A stretch of 52,513 bases of DNA from SpSt-600 sp042408195 (GTDB lineage Bacteria > Chloroflexota > Anaerolineae > SpSt-600), in contig JBHOQL010000086.1 of the NCBI GenBank assembly GCA_042408195.1, forward strand, positions 1 to 52,513. Reading direction: 5' to 3'. Positions 23,782-32,826 of this stretch are shown piece by piece. How positions within the stretch are numbered: position 1 is the first letter of the stretch; each line of letters starts with the position of its first letter. Both the position numbers and the translations under genes were made by a program. The notes beneath the pieces were generated by a model. It did not search any database. It saw only the letters and a list, made by a program, of their open reading frames with translations, and was not told the origin of the DNA.

Positions 23782-25299
23782 ATGAGAAAGGGTATGCTTG
23801 TAGCAACCCTATTCTTGATCCTAGCCGCTGCTTGTGCTGGTCCTGCTGAGCCCCCTCAGGCTAAGCCGGTTAAGGGTGGAACTTTGGTAGTTGCTATCTC
23901 CGCCAACCCCGATGGTCTTGACCCCCACAAGACCGTAGCCGCCGTCACTTTTGAAGTGGTCAAAAACATCTACGATACCTTAGTGGACACCGACCCTCAA
24001 GGTAACATCATACCTGGTCTTGCCGAAAAATGGGAGGCTTCTGCAGATGGCCTTCGTTGGACCTTTTATTTGCGCAAGGGAGTCAAGTTTCACAATGGTC
24101 GGGAAATGACTTCAGCCGACGTGAAGGCGTCCTTTGAGCGTATCCTCAACCCCGACACTAAAGCCCCGAGGGCCAAAGATTATGCCGTTATCCAGAGTAT
24201 TGAGACCCCCGACAACTACACCGTCGTTTTCACTTTGAAACAGCCCCAGGCTGCCTTCCTCTCAAATCTGGCTTACGGCTGGGCGGCCATAGTCCCGGTT
24301 GAAGAGACAGACCTGCGCAACAAGCCCGTTGGCACTGGTCCATTCCGTTTTGTAGAGTGGGTTCCCGATAGCCATGTGAAGCTTGAGCGTTTCCCCGATT
24401 ACTTCATCAAGGGTCAGCCTTATCTTGATGCCGTCGTCTTCAAAATAATGCCGGACCCAGCCGCTAAACTTGCTGCCCTCAAAGCGGGCGAAGTAGATGT
24501 GGTGGACCAAGTCCCACCGCAGGAGGTGGAAGGGCTCAAGAACAACCCCGATATAAAGCTCGTTCAGGCCCCCAGCAACGGAATCTACATAATGGCATTG
24601 AACAATGCCCGCGAGCCCTTCAACAAGAAGGAAGTCCGCCAGGCTATTTCCTACGCCGTTGACAAGAAAGGGGTCATTGAGGCTGCCCAGTGGGGGCAAG
24701 GTGCTCCTATAGGAAGCCACATGCCTCCCGTAAGCCCCTTCTACGTGGACCTGACCGATAAGTATCCATACAATCCGGATAAGGCCCGCGAGCTTCTGGC
24801 CCAGGCCGGTTATCCAGAGGGCTTCGAGGTCACCCTCATAATGCCTCAGCCCTATGACTTCCATATCCGCAACTGCGAGGTGATCGCCGACTATCTCAAG
24901 AAGATCGGGCTCAAGGTGAAGCTGGAAACTTATGAATGGGGCATGTGGCTGGAAAGGGTCTACAATGGGCGCGACTATCAGGCCACCTGCATAGGCCACA
25001 CCGGCAGACTCGACCCGGATCCATTCCTCAACCGCTACGTGAGCGACTCCAAGGAGAACTACATGAACTACAACAACCCGCGCTACGATAAGATAATCCG
25101 TGAGGCGGCTGTCATTACCGACTTCCAGAAACGTAAGGAGCTCTATGCTGAGGCTCAGCGCTTGCTGGCCGAAGATGCGGTGGCCCTCTACTTGATGGCT
25201 CCCCTCTGGACAGTTGGTATGAGGAAGAATGTAGAGGGCTGGAAGATTTACCCGGTAGACATTTTCGACCTGCGCACCGTTTACAAGACTACCGGGTAA
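23782..25299 (+). CDS. Oligopeptide/dipeptide-type ABC transporter substrate-binding lipoprotein
   Basis: The 505-residue family 5 binding protein (DppA/OppA cluster) has a lipobox LAAAC at Cys18 (MRKGMLVATLFLILAAAC). Conserved blocks are GGTLVVAISANPDGLDPHK, YDTLVDTDPQGNIIPGLAEKW, WTFYLRKGVKFHNGREMTSADV and VGTGPFRFVEW. It captures peptides or other solutes outside the membrane and hands them to the permeases encoded next. Family members also bind sugars and nickel, so the ligand is not fixed. The ATG is 7 bp past AGGAGG and is the first gene behind the consensus promoter and structured leader. An intercistronic hairpin follows it. Confidence 0.94.
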   Translation: MRKGMLVATLFLILAAACAGPAEPPQAKPVKGGTLVVAISANPDGLDPHKTVAAVTFEVVKNIYDTLVDTDPQGNIIPGLAEKWEASADGLRWTFYLRKGVKFHNGREMTSADVKASFERILNPDTKAPRAKDYAVIQSIETPDNYTVVFTLKQPQAAFLSNLAYGWAAIVPVEETDLRNKPVGTGPFRFVEWVPDSHVKLERFPDYFIKGQPYLDAVVFKIMPDPAAKLAALKAGEVDVVDQVPPQEVEGLKNNPDIKLVQAPSNGIYIMALNNAREPFNKKEVRQAISYAVDKKGVIEAAQWGQGAPIGSHMPPVSPFYVDLTDKYPYNPDKARELLAQAGYPEGFEVTLIMPQPYDFHIRNCEVIADYLKKIGLKVKLETYEWGMWLERVYNGRDYQATCIGHTGRLDPDPFLNRYVSDSKENYMNYNNPRYDKIIREAAVITDFQKRKELYAEAQRLLAEDAVALYLMAPLWTVGMRKNVEGWKIYPVDIFDLRTVYKTTG

Positions 25300-25325
25300 A
25301 TGGGTGTCCAGCGAGCCATGTTCTC

Positions 25326-25362
25326 GCCCCTGGTCTCACCCATCACGGGTGGGATCAGGGGC
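25326..25362 (+). terminator. Strong intercistronic hairpin after the substrate-binding gene
   Basis: A 16-bp stem (GCCCCTGGTCTCACCC with its partner, a few G-U pairs) closes a 5-nt loop. It is followed only by CTCTCGGTTT, a poor T-run. It more likely stabilises the binding-protein mRNA and lowers readthrough to the permease genes than acts as a full terminator. Confidence 0.75.
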
Positions 25363-25444
25363 TCTCGGTTTAAGGGTACCTCTCAGAAGCTGGACAGGTA
25401 AAGATGAAGGCGAACAAGTTCAGGCAGAGAGGTAAAGGCAAACC

Positions 25445-26386
25445 TTGAGATACGTAGTAAGGCGCTTCATCTCATTGCTCATAATCCTTCTGTTGGTCTC
25501 CTTTCTAACGTTTTTCCTACTTCAGGTTATCCCGGGCGATCCGGCTCTGCTTATTTTGGGAACTGAGGCCCCGCCTGAAGCCCTTGAATCCATAAGAGCC
25601 CGCCTTGGCCTGGATAAACCATGGCCCTTGAGATACATTTCTTGGCTTACTAGCATGCTCCGTGGCGACATGGGGGTATCAATTCGGCTGGAGAGGCCTG
25701 TCTCTTACCTGATCGCGGAAAGATTGCCTGTAACTTTATCTTTGGCCTTCATGGCCATGCTCATAGCCACGCTCATCGCTTTCCCCGCCGGCATCTTGTC
25801 TGCTGTGAAATGGAATTCGCCCCTTGATTACTTCCTCCTTTTCATAACTCAGCTCGGAATAGCCATCCCTTCCTTCTGGGTGGGCATCCTGCTAATCCTA
25901 CTTTTTTCCCTCCACTTCCGGCTTTTCCCCACAGGAGGCTTCGTAAGTTGGGGGGAGAATCCCCTTGAGGCTTTGAAGCACCTTATGCTACCAGCCGTTT
26001 CGCTCGGATTAGTGACGGCAGCCTTTCTCACCAGGATGCTTCGCTCGTCCATGTTGGAGGTTTTAAGCCAAGTCTACATTACAGTGGCCAAGGCCAAAGG
26101 GTTGACGAAAGGCCAAATAATTTTCCGCCACGCCCTCAAGAATGCCTTGATCCCAGTCATCACCCTGGCGGGAATCCAGCTGAGTTTTCTCATGGGGGGG
26201 AGCATAGTGATAGAGCACGTGTTCGCTCTGCCTGGACTCGGCCGGCTTCTGTTAAGTGCCGTTTATACCAGAGACATTCCCTTGATTCAGGGCCTAGTGG
26301 TCTTCATAACCACAATAGTAGTGACAAGCAATTTCCTGGTTGATGTCCTCTATGCCTATCTCGATCCGAGGATAAGGCTTGAATGA
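25445..26386 (+). CDS. ABC transporter permease, DppB/OppB type
   Basis: The 313-residue inner-membrane protein has six or so membrane spans. It begins MRYVVRRFISLLIILLLVSF and has the family N-terminal block VIPGDPA. The EAA-like cytoplasmic loop is VAKAKGLTKGQIIFRHALKNALIP, followed by the FLMGGSIVIEHVFALPGLG block. It starts with TTG, with GAGAGG upstream. Its stop overlaps the dppC-like start (ATGA), so the permeases are made together. Confidence 0.93.
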   Translation: MRYVVRRFISLLIILLLVSFLTFFLLQVIPGDPALLILGTEAPPEALESIRARLGLDKPWPLRYISWLTSMLRGDMGVSIRLERPVSYLIAERLPVTLSLAFMAMLIATLIAFPAGILSAVKWNSPLDYFLLFITQLGIAIPSFWVGILLILLFSLHFRLFPTGGFVSWGENPLEALKHLMLPAVSLGLVTAAFLTRMLRSSMLEVLSQVYITVAKAKGLTKGQIIFRHALKNALIPVITLAGIQLSFLMGGSIVIEHVFALPGLGRLLLSAVYTRDIPLIQGLVVFITTIVVTSNFLVDVLYAYLDPRIRLE

Positions 26387-27189
26387 GGTCGGTCATTCTG
26401 GGGACGATCCTCCTGGGACTTGTAATTGCCGGAGCAGTTGGAAGCTGGGTTCTGCCGGTCCCTGATCCTCTGGATATGGATGTGACCCGACGCCTCGCTT
26501 CCCCTTCGTGGCGTCATCCCTTCGGCACTGATCAATACGGTAGAGACCTGTTCAGCCGGGTGCTGAGGGGAGGGATTGTAGCTCTGGGAGCAAGCATCGT
26601 CTCCGTTGGCATCGCTTCGCTGATAGGAGTTCCGATAGGTTTCGTGGCAGGCCTTGCTGGTGGCATTGTGGACGAAGTAACCATGCGCCTTATGGATGCC
26701 TTTCAGGCCTTCCCTTCCATACTCCTGGCCATAGCCATTGTGGCAATAATGGGGCCTGGCCCCTTTAATGCCATGATAGCAATAGGTCTGGTGAATGGAC
26801 CAGTATTTGCACGCCTTGCCCGGAGCATCGTCCTTTCCTTAAAAGAGCGGGATTTTGTTCTGGCTGCTGAAGCCTTGGGTTCCACCCGGTTCAGGATTCT
26901 CTGGCGCCACATCCTCCCCAACGGGTTCAGCCCTTTGGTGGTCCAGGCTTCCATCGGGGCCTCTACGGCCGTTTTGGCCGAGGCTTCCCTAAGTTACCTG
27001 GGTCTCGGGACTCAGCCGCCCAATCCCAGCTGGGGGAGGATGCTGGAGGAGGCTCGCCTCTTCATGGACAGAGCTCCATGGATGGCTATTTTCCCAGGCC
27101 TCGCCCTCCTTATGACTGTGCTCGGGTTCAATTTCCTCGGAGATGGTCTGCGGGACTTAATGGATCCCTGGCGCCGGAGTCGTGGTTAA
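26383..27189 (+). CDS. ABC transporter permease, DppC/OppC type
   Basis: The 268-residue protein carries the DppC hallmarks. The N-terminal segment runs up to HPFGTDQYGRDLFSRVLRG, the transmembrane core follows, then the EAA loop (FVLAAEALGSTRFRILWRHILPN) and EASLSYLGLGTQPPNPSWG. With the previous gene it forms the heterodimeric channel. No ATPase genes (DppD/DppF type) follow; the next gene is convergent and overlaps by 33 bp. Energising ATPases must therefore be encoded elsewhere. Confidence 0.93.
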   Translation: MRSVILGTILLGLVIAGAVGSWVLPVPDPLDMDVTRRLASPSWRHPFGTDQYGRDLFSRVLRGGIVALGASIVSVGIASLIGVPIGFVAGLAGGIVDEVTMRLMDAFQAFPSILLAIAIVAIMGPGPFNAMIAIGLVNGPVFARLARSIVLSLKERDFVLAAEALGSTRFRILWRHILPNGFSPLVVQASIGASTAVLAEASLSYLGLGTQPPNPSWGRMLEEARLFMDRAPWMAIFPGLALLMTVLGFNFLGDGLRDLMDPWRRSRG

Positions 27190-28068
27190 AGCCATCCGCA
27201 GGAAATGGAGGACAAAATTCCAGCGTTTTAAAATCCCCGGCAGGAAAACAGATTTGTGGTCTGCCCCTTCAATCAACATTAAAGTAACTCCTACTCCTGC
27301 CGCTTCCAGCAATTTCCTGGTTTGCTCCGGGGATATGTATGCATCCTTGGTCCCCTGGATCAGAAGGATCGGGCGGGGGGCTATCCTGTCAATGACTTCT
27401 CTAGGAGAAATTGAGGCGAGTTTTATGCCCTTCCGCTTTTCCGTCAGCCAGAGCGTGAGATAAAGCAACGGCTTAGGGATAAAGGGAGGACTTTTGGAAA
27501 ACCAGAGATCTTTGGCAGAAGCGAAGGGGGCTATCGCTACTACCGCCTTTATTTCCTGGTTCCGAGCAGCGCTCATTATGGCGCTGGCTGCTCCCAGGGA
27601 ATAACCTATCACTCCGATAGAGTTGTAACCCTTCCTTTTCAAAAACCGCACCGCCGCATCCAAATCCTCGCTCTCTTTCAGACCATAAGTGTGACCTTTC
27701 AGAATCCGGTCACTGAAACCGTGGTTCCTGTAACTGAAGAGCAGTACTCCAAAGCCGGCCTCTTTCAGCATAGGGACCAGTGGCAGCCCTTCTCTTAGGT
27801 CCCTCCCCGAACCGTGAGCGTAGATGATTACCGGGCTATGGTGAGTTGGGGGTGGGAAGAACCACCCCCTGAGGGTAACCCCGTCCGAGGAAGGAAAAGC
27901 CACTTCCTCAAAGGGCGAACAGATCTGCGGTGTCCTCTCCTTTGCAGGGAAAGGGGGTGCGCCCGTGAGCCAAGATTCCAGGACAGTGGAAACCAGAATG
28001 AAAAGGAAAAAAGTCCCGAACATGCTCCCGCTGATAGAGATCAAAACCTTCAAGGCAAGTTCCTCCAT
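27157..28068 (-). CDS. Alpha/beta hydrolase with N-terminal membrane anchor
   Basis: The 303-residue protein starts at the ATG at 28068, because the promoter -10 at 28097-28102 would lie inside the longer open frame. A signal-anchor (residues 8-28; ISISGSMFGTFFLFILVS) precedes an alpha/beta hydrolase fold. The oxyanion region is VIIYAHGSGRDLREG, the nucleophile elbow GYSLGAAS (GxSxG), the acid LLIQGTKDAYIS and the catalytic His ADHKS. The arrangement resembles the BAAT/dienelactone-like, FrsA-type esterases of the DUF-type hydrolase group. It is probably attached to the membrane facing out. The substrate is unknown. Confidence 0.87.
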   Translation of the reverse strand: MEELALKVLISISGSMFGTFFLFILVSTVLESWLTGAPPFPAKERTPQICSPFEEVAFPSSDGVTLRGWFFPPPTHHSPVIIYAHGSGRDLREGLPLVPMLKEAGFGVLLFSYRNHGFSDRILKGHTYGLKESEDLDAAVRFLKRKGYNSIGVIGYSLGAASAIMSAARNQEIKAVVAIAPFASAKDLWFSKSPPFIPKPLLYLTLWLTEKRKGIKLASISPREVIDRIAPRPILLIQGTKDAYISPEQTRKLLEAAGVGVTLMLIEGADHKSVFLPGILKRWNFVLHFLRMALTTTPAPGIH

Positions 28069-28096
28069 ACCCTGCGTCCCTTGAGAATGATTTTGT

Positions 28097-28125
28097 ATTA
28101 TAGCGTGGAATCCCTCGAAGAGCAA
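28097..28125 (-). promoter_or_regulatory. Promoter of the alpha/beta hydrolase gene
   Basis: On the minus strand TTGCTC (28120-28125) and TATAAT (28097-28102) are 17 bp apart. It fixes the hydrolase start to the ATG at 28068. Confidence 0.7.
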
Positions 28126-28184
28126 ACCTAAAGCCTTTCACCCTCTTCAACAGAGGTAGACTTGCAGCTCTGCCCGCGTTTTAC

Positions 28185-28213
28185 TTTTCAGTTGAGCCTG
28201 ATTCTGGTAAAAT
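28185..28213 (+). promoter_or_regulatory. Probable promoter of the YYY gene-mutS2 unit
   Basis: TTTTCA (28185-28190) and TAAAAT (28208-28213) are 17 bp apart. The start codon follows 33 bp downstream. Confidence 0.5.
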
Positions 28214-28246
28214 CCTGAACGGAGTTGCCTTTTTGGGGGGTAAACC

Positions 28247-30457
28247 GTGCTTTTCGCCCTTAAATGGTGGCTTGCTTTGAGCCTATTAGGCATACTGGCC
28301 ACGCCGCTGGCGCGTCGCCTTTTCTCTGCCCTACCGGGGGAAGGTTATCCCTTCGTTAAGCCGCTGGGCCTTCTCCTGGCTTCTTGGATTTTCTGGATCG
28401 GGTGTTCCTTCGGGCTTATCAGAAACAGCCAGGGCGGCATCCTCATCGCTCTGATCCTGATGGGGTTGATTTCGTGGGCGCTGGGCTACAGGGATTTCAG
28501 AGTTTTCTGGAAAAGGGAGCGTTCTCTCATTATTGCCACCGAACTCATCCATGTTCTGGCTTTCGTTTCTTTCGCTCTGTTCAAAGCCTCCCGCCCAGAA
28601 ATTTTGGGCACCGAAAAGCCCATGGAGCTGGCTTTCCTTAACGCTATCCTCAGAAGCCAGAGCTTTCCTCCCCACGATCCCTGGCTCTCGGGATTTGCCA
28701 TAAGTTACTACTATTTTGGCTATGTGATGGTGGCTTTCCTGGCTCGATTGACAGCCACTCCCTCAAGTGTAGCCTTCAACCTTGGTATAGTTTGCGTGTT
28801 CGCTCTCACTGCTACGGGCTCCTTTGGAGTGGTTTACAGTCTGGTGAAGAAGGAGGAAAATTCGGGGCGGCGGGCGACCCGTTGGGCCCTGTTGGGAGCC
28901 ATTCTGGTAGCAGTGATGGGCAACCAGGAGGGCTTTCTGGAACTCCTTCACTGCAAAGGAATTGGTTCACCTCACTTCTGGGAGTGGGTGGACGTAAAGG
29001 GCCTGTCTCAGGCTCCCCTTTGCCCTGGTTCCCTGCACCCTGTGGACTTCTGGTGGTGGTGGAGGGCCTCGAGGGTGATCCACGACCGTAACCTCTTGGG
29101 ACAGGATCAGGAGGTGATCGACGAGTTCCCCTTCTTCAGCTTCTTGTTGGGGGATCTTCACCCCCACGTCTTGGCACTGCCCTTTGTCATCATGGCTGTG
29201 GGGCTGGCCCTGAACCTTTTCTATTCCCCTTCCTTTACCCTTTCCTGGCCCAACTTTTTCTTCTGCGGCCTAGTTGTGGGAGGACTTGGCTTCCTCAACA
29301 CCTGGGATTTCCCTATCTACCTGACTCTTGCAGGAGCTGCGCTCGCTTTGGCTTTCTACCAAGAAGGAGAGAGGAATCCCCTGAGCAAGGCCTTCAAGCT
29401 TTTCCTGGCCCTAGGGGCATCAGGGGTAGCGCTTTATATTCCCTTCTACATCGGGTTCCGCTCCCAGGCTGGGGGCATCTTGCCCGTCCTCTTCAATACC
29501 ACGAAAGTTCACCAGTATTTCATCATATTTGCCCCCTTCATCCTGGCAGGGCCGGCGCTGTTCCTTCCCTTCAATCCCCCGAAAATCGGGGGTTCCATCA
29601 AAATTCTGGTAGGAACTGCTGTCTTTTTGGCCCTTCTCTGTTACCTTTTCCGGAGGCCGCTCCCGGCTATCCTAATACCTCTGGTTACAATTGCTTTCCT
29701 CTCGCTCCTCAACAAAAGGGATAAACCGACTGCCTTCGCCCTTCTGCTCTCGCTTTTGGGGATCGCTCTCACTTTGGCAGTGGAGTTCGTTTACATAAAG
29801 GACTCCTTTGGGACAAGGATGAATACCGTCTTCAAGTTTTACTACCAGGCCTGGGTTATGATGGGATTGGCCTGTGCCTTTGCCCTTTACAGGCTTTCCG
29901 TCAGTAGGTCATTTCTGGCAGGCATGTGGAAAGCTGTTATCCTCCTGTTCGTCTGTTTTGGGCTCTATTACCCTTTGGCCTCTTCCCTAACAAGAGCGCT
30001 GGCTGAAGGGAGAGAGCCTCTGACCCTGGATGGAATAGCTTACTTGAGAGAAGCAAATCCAGCTGATTACGAAGCGATTCTCTGGCTCAATCGGAACATT
30101 AAAGGATCCCCCGTTATCTTGGAAGCAACCGGAGGTTCATACACCTATTACGGCCGGATTTCTACCCACACGGGCCTCCCAACGGTTCTGGGTTGGGATT
30201 TCCACGAACTCCAGTGGCGTGGTTCCTACGAGGAGCCAGCACGGCGCAAGTCCGATATCTCCAGACTTTACCTTACTCCTGACCCTGAGGAAGCCAAAGA
30301 GCTTGCCCAGAAGTACGGCGTGCATTACGTTTACATTGGCCCTCTCGAACGTGAGACCTACGGCATAACTTATGAAGCGGAGGAGAAATTTTCCCGTTTT
30401 GCGACCCTAGTGTATGATAAAAACGGAGTCAAGATTTTCGCCCTTTCCATACCGTAA
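28247..30457 (+). CDS. Polytopic membrane protein, DUF2298/Chlor_Arch_YYY family
   Basis: The 736-residue protein has more than ten hydrophobic spans. The diagnostic YYY block is SGFAISYYYFGYVMVAFLAR near residue 150. FNTWDFPIYLTL-type segments and DLHPHVLALPF follow, and KDSFGTRMNTVFKFYYQAW lies in the second half. A soluble C-terminal tail (about 600-736) contains YTYYGRISTHTGLPTVLGW. The family is shared by Chloroflexota and some archaea. It is thought to resemble membrane glycosyltransferases, but no activity is known. The start is GTG with GGGGGGT upstream. mutS2 follows after 14 bp. Confidence 0.88.
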   Translation: MLFALKWWLALSLLGILATPLARRLFSALPGEGYPFVKPLGLLLASWIFWIGCSFGLIRNSQGGILIALILMGLISWALGYRDFRVFWKRERSLIIATELIHVLAFVSFALFKASRPEILGTEKPMELAFLNAILRSQSFPPHDPWLSGFAISYYYFGYVMVAFLARLTATPSSVAFNLGIVCVFALTATGSFGVVYSLVKKEENSGRRATRWALLGAILVAVMGNQEGFLELLHCKGIGSPHFWEWVDVKGLSQAPLCPGSLHPVDFWWWWRASRVIHDRNLLGQDQEVIDEFPFFSFLLGDLHPHVLALPFVIMAVGLALNLFYSPSFTLSWPNFFFCGLVVGGLGFLNTWDFPIYLTLAGAALALAFYQEGERNPLSKAFKLFLALGASGVALYIPFYIGFRSQAGGILPVLFNTTKVHQYFIIFAPFILAGPALFLPFNPPKIGGSIKILVGTAVFLALLCYLFRRPLPAILIPLVTIAFLSLLNKRDKPTAFALLLSLLGIALTLAVEFVYIKDSFGTRMNTVFKFYYQAWVMMGLACAFALYRLSVSRSFLAGMWKAVILLFVCFGLYYPLASSLTRALAEGREPLTLDGIAYLREANPADYEAILWLNRNIKGSPVILEATGGSYTYYGRISTHTGLPTVLGWDFHELQWRGSYEEPARRKSDISRLYLTPDPEEAKELAQKYGVHYVYIGPLERETYGITYEAEEKFSRFATLVYDKNGVKIFALSIP

Positions 30458-30471
30458 AAGGTCACTCCCGA

Positions 30472-32826
30472 ATGGAGGAAAAGGACCTTCAGACTTTAGA
30501 ATTCTTCAAAATTCTGGAAAAGCTGGCTTCCTATACCTCCTTTGAGGGGAGCCGCGAGCTTGCCCTTTCCCTTCGCCCTTCTCCGGACGAAAAAGAAGTG
30601 GAATTAAGGCTACGGGAGACAGCTGAAGCCATATCCCTGCTCCAAGAGAAAGCCGATTTCTCCATAGCGGGTGCATCGGATATTCGCCTCTTTCTGAGCA
30701 GGGCTTCAAAGTTTCAGATGCTTTTGCCTCAGGAACTTTTGACTATAAAAGCCACAATCCTGGCTGCCGTTGGGCTAAGGCGGGCCATAGCCCGCTATGC
30801 TGGCAAAGCTCCTCTGCTTTCAGCGAAGGCCAGAGGGATTGAGGACTATACCTGGCTGGCCCGTGAAATAAGTAGGGTTGTAAGCGAACAGGGGGATATC
30901 CTGGACGATGCTTCCCCTGAGCTTAAGTGCATACGTCAGGAACTTAGGGAAACTCGCGATTTGCTCCTCAATCGCCTCAATGAAATCATTACTTCACCCT
31001 CTGTTGCCCCTTTCATCCAGGAGCCGATCGTGACTGAGCGCCACGGGCGTTTCGTCATCCCTGTTAAGGCTCAATTTAAAAACCGTATCCCTGGCCTCAT
31101 CCACGATATATCCGCCAGTGGAGTTACGGTTTTCATGGAGCCACTGGAAGTGGTGGAGATAGGGAACAGATATCGGGAGCTTCAGCTCCTAGAAGAAGAG
31201 GAAATCCGTAAGATACTGTTGCGCCTCACTCGCCTAATAGCTGAGGAAGAGCCTTACCTCCGCCGCAGCGCGGAAATCATGGCGGAAATAGACCTGGCTT
31301 TTGCTAAGGCTCGTTACGCCGTGGCCACCAATTCCGTAATCCCCAAACTTGTCCCGTGGAAAGGGCCCGTGTTCAAGGATTCCTTCGTTCACCCAGGTTC
31401 AACCCTTTGCCTGAAAAGAGCCCGCCATCCCCTCCTGGACCCCCGCAAGGTCGTTCCTGTGGACATTTACCTTACCGACGATTACTTCATTCTCGTAATA
31501 ACCGGCCCCAACACAGGCGGCAAGACGGTAACTTTGAAGACGGCTGGCCTCCTAACGCTGATGGCCCAGGCGGGTCTTGCTATCCCTGCTCAAGAAGGCT
31601 CTTCCCTATCCGTCTTCAGAGGAATTTACGCCGATATCGGTGACGAGCAATCCATAGAACAGAGCCTTTCCACCTTCTCCTCTCACATGGGCAACATAGT
31701 CCGCATTCTCAACAGAGCCGATTCCCGTTCCCTGGTAATCCTGGATGAGCTCGGAGCAGGGACGGACCCCGTGGAAGGGGCAGCTCTGGCCAGAGCCCTA
31801 CTGGCTCACCTGAGGGGAAAAAGCATTACAACCCTCGTGGCCACCCATATTTCCGAATTGAAAGCTTATGCCTATGCCACCCCAGGAGTGGAAAACGCCT
31901 CCATGGAATTTGACCCCGAAACTCTAGCTCCAACTTACACCCTTAAAATAGGGCTTCCCGGACAATCCAATGCCTTGGTGATTGCTTCAAGGCTTGGGCT
32001 TGATCCCGAAATAATTAGGCAGGCGAAGGACTTCCTCCCGCCCCAGAGATTGGAGGCTGAAACCCTTCTGGCCCAGATTCAGGAAGCTTATAGGCAAGCC
32101 AAAGAAATGGAGGAAGAGGCCCGTAAAGCTCTGGAGAAGGCAAAGCAATGGGAAGAGGAAGTCCGCCAAAAGTTGGAGGAACTGGAGAGGGAACGACATC
32201 GTATCCTGGAAGAGGCACGAAGGCAAGCCCAAGAAGAAATTGAAAGGATACGGGCTGAACTTGCCAGACTGAAAGCCATTGCGGAAGTCCAACGTACTCC
32301 TGATACTGTTAAGGAAGTCCTGCAGGAAATCGAAAAACTGGAGGAAAGGGTTCCCCCTCCACCTCCCCCGCTTCCCTCTGGACCTATCTCAGTAGGTGAC
32401 TATGTATGGGTGCACGGCCTCAATTCCTTCGGTGAAGTAATAGCCCTGATGGAAGGAGAAGCGGTGGTTCTGGTTGATAATTGGAGGGTCAGAGTACCAC
32501 TAAGCCGGCTTGAGAAACGTCAATCGGTTCGTCTCAATATCCCCCAAGCTGAAACGGTAGTGGTGCCAAGGCCTTCAAATGTGCCCGGCGAAATCAATCT
32601 GCGGGGCATGAAAGTTGAGGAAGCCCTTTTCCACCTGGATAATTACCTAGATCAAGCCTTCCTGGCAGGGCTTGAGAGGGTGAAGATAGTCCACGGTAAA
32701 GGCACCGGAGCTTTGCGTCAAGCTCTCTGGGATTACCTGGCGGAACACCCTCTTGTGGCTTCCTTCTATCATGCCCACCCCAGCGAAGGCGGTGAGGGCG
32801 TGACCATCGTCAAATTCAACCGTTGA
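30472..32826 (+). CDS. mutS2: MutS2 (endonuclease/ribosome-rescue ATPase)
   Basis: The 784-residue protein has the MutS core and clamp without the N-terminal mismatch-recognition domain. The ATPase contains Walker A VITGPNTGGKTVTLK (about 343-357) and Walker B LVILDELGAGTDPVEG. A coiled coil follows (about 520-620), then a KOW-like segment and a C-terminal Smr domain with INLRGMKVEEA and VHGKGTGALR. MutS2 family members suppress recombination or split collided ribosomes (RqcU). The usual LDLRG start of the Smr domain reads INLRG here, while the HGKGTG motif is intact. It overlaps convergent trmI by 11 bp. Confidence 0.95.
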   Translation: MEEKDLQTLEFFKILEKLASYTSFEGSRELALSLRPSPDEKEVELRLRETAEAISLLQEKADFSIAGASDIRLFLSRASKFQMLLPQELLTIKATILAAVGLRRAIARYAGKAPLLSAKARGIEDYTWLAREISRVVSEQGDILDDASPELKCIRQELRETRDLLLNRLNEIITSPSVAPFIQEPIVTERHGRFVIPVKAQFKNRIPGLIHDISASGVTVFMEPLEVVEIGNRYRELQLLEEEEIRKILLRLTRLIAEEEPYLRRSAEIMAEIDLAFAKARYAVATNSVIPKLVPWKGPVFKDSFVHPGSTLCLKRARHPLLDPRKVVPVDIYLTDDYFILVITGPNTGGKTVTLKTAGLLTLMAQAGLAIPAQEGSSLSVFRGIYADIGDEQSIEQSLSTFSSHMGNIVRILNRADSRSLVILDELGAGTDPVEGAALARALLAHLRGKSITTLVATHISELKAYAYATPGVENASMEFDPETLAPTYTLKIGLPGQSNALVIASRLGLDPEIIRQAKDFLPPQRLEAETLLAQIQEAYRQAKEMEEEARKALEKAKQWEEEVRQKLEELERERHRILEEARRQAQEEIERIRAELARLKAIAEVQRTPDTVKEVLQEIEKLEERVPPPPPPLPSGPISVGDYVWVHGLNSFGEVIALMEGEAVVLVDNWRVRVPLSRLEKRQSVRLNIPQAETVVVPRPSNVPGEINLRGMKVEEALFHLDNYLDQAFLAGLERVKIVHGKGTGALRQALWDYLAEHPLVASFYHAHPSEGGEGVTIVKFNR

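Noticed and set aside
25326..25362. End of the oligopeptide operon (true terminator)
   Set aside because: The T-run is poor and two permease genes of the same system follow, without another promoter that I can see.
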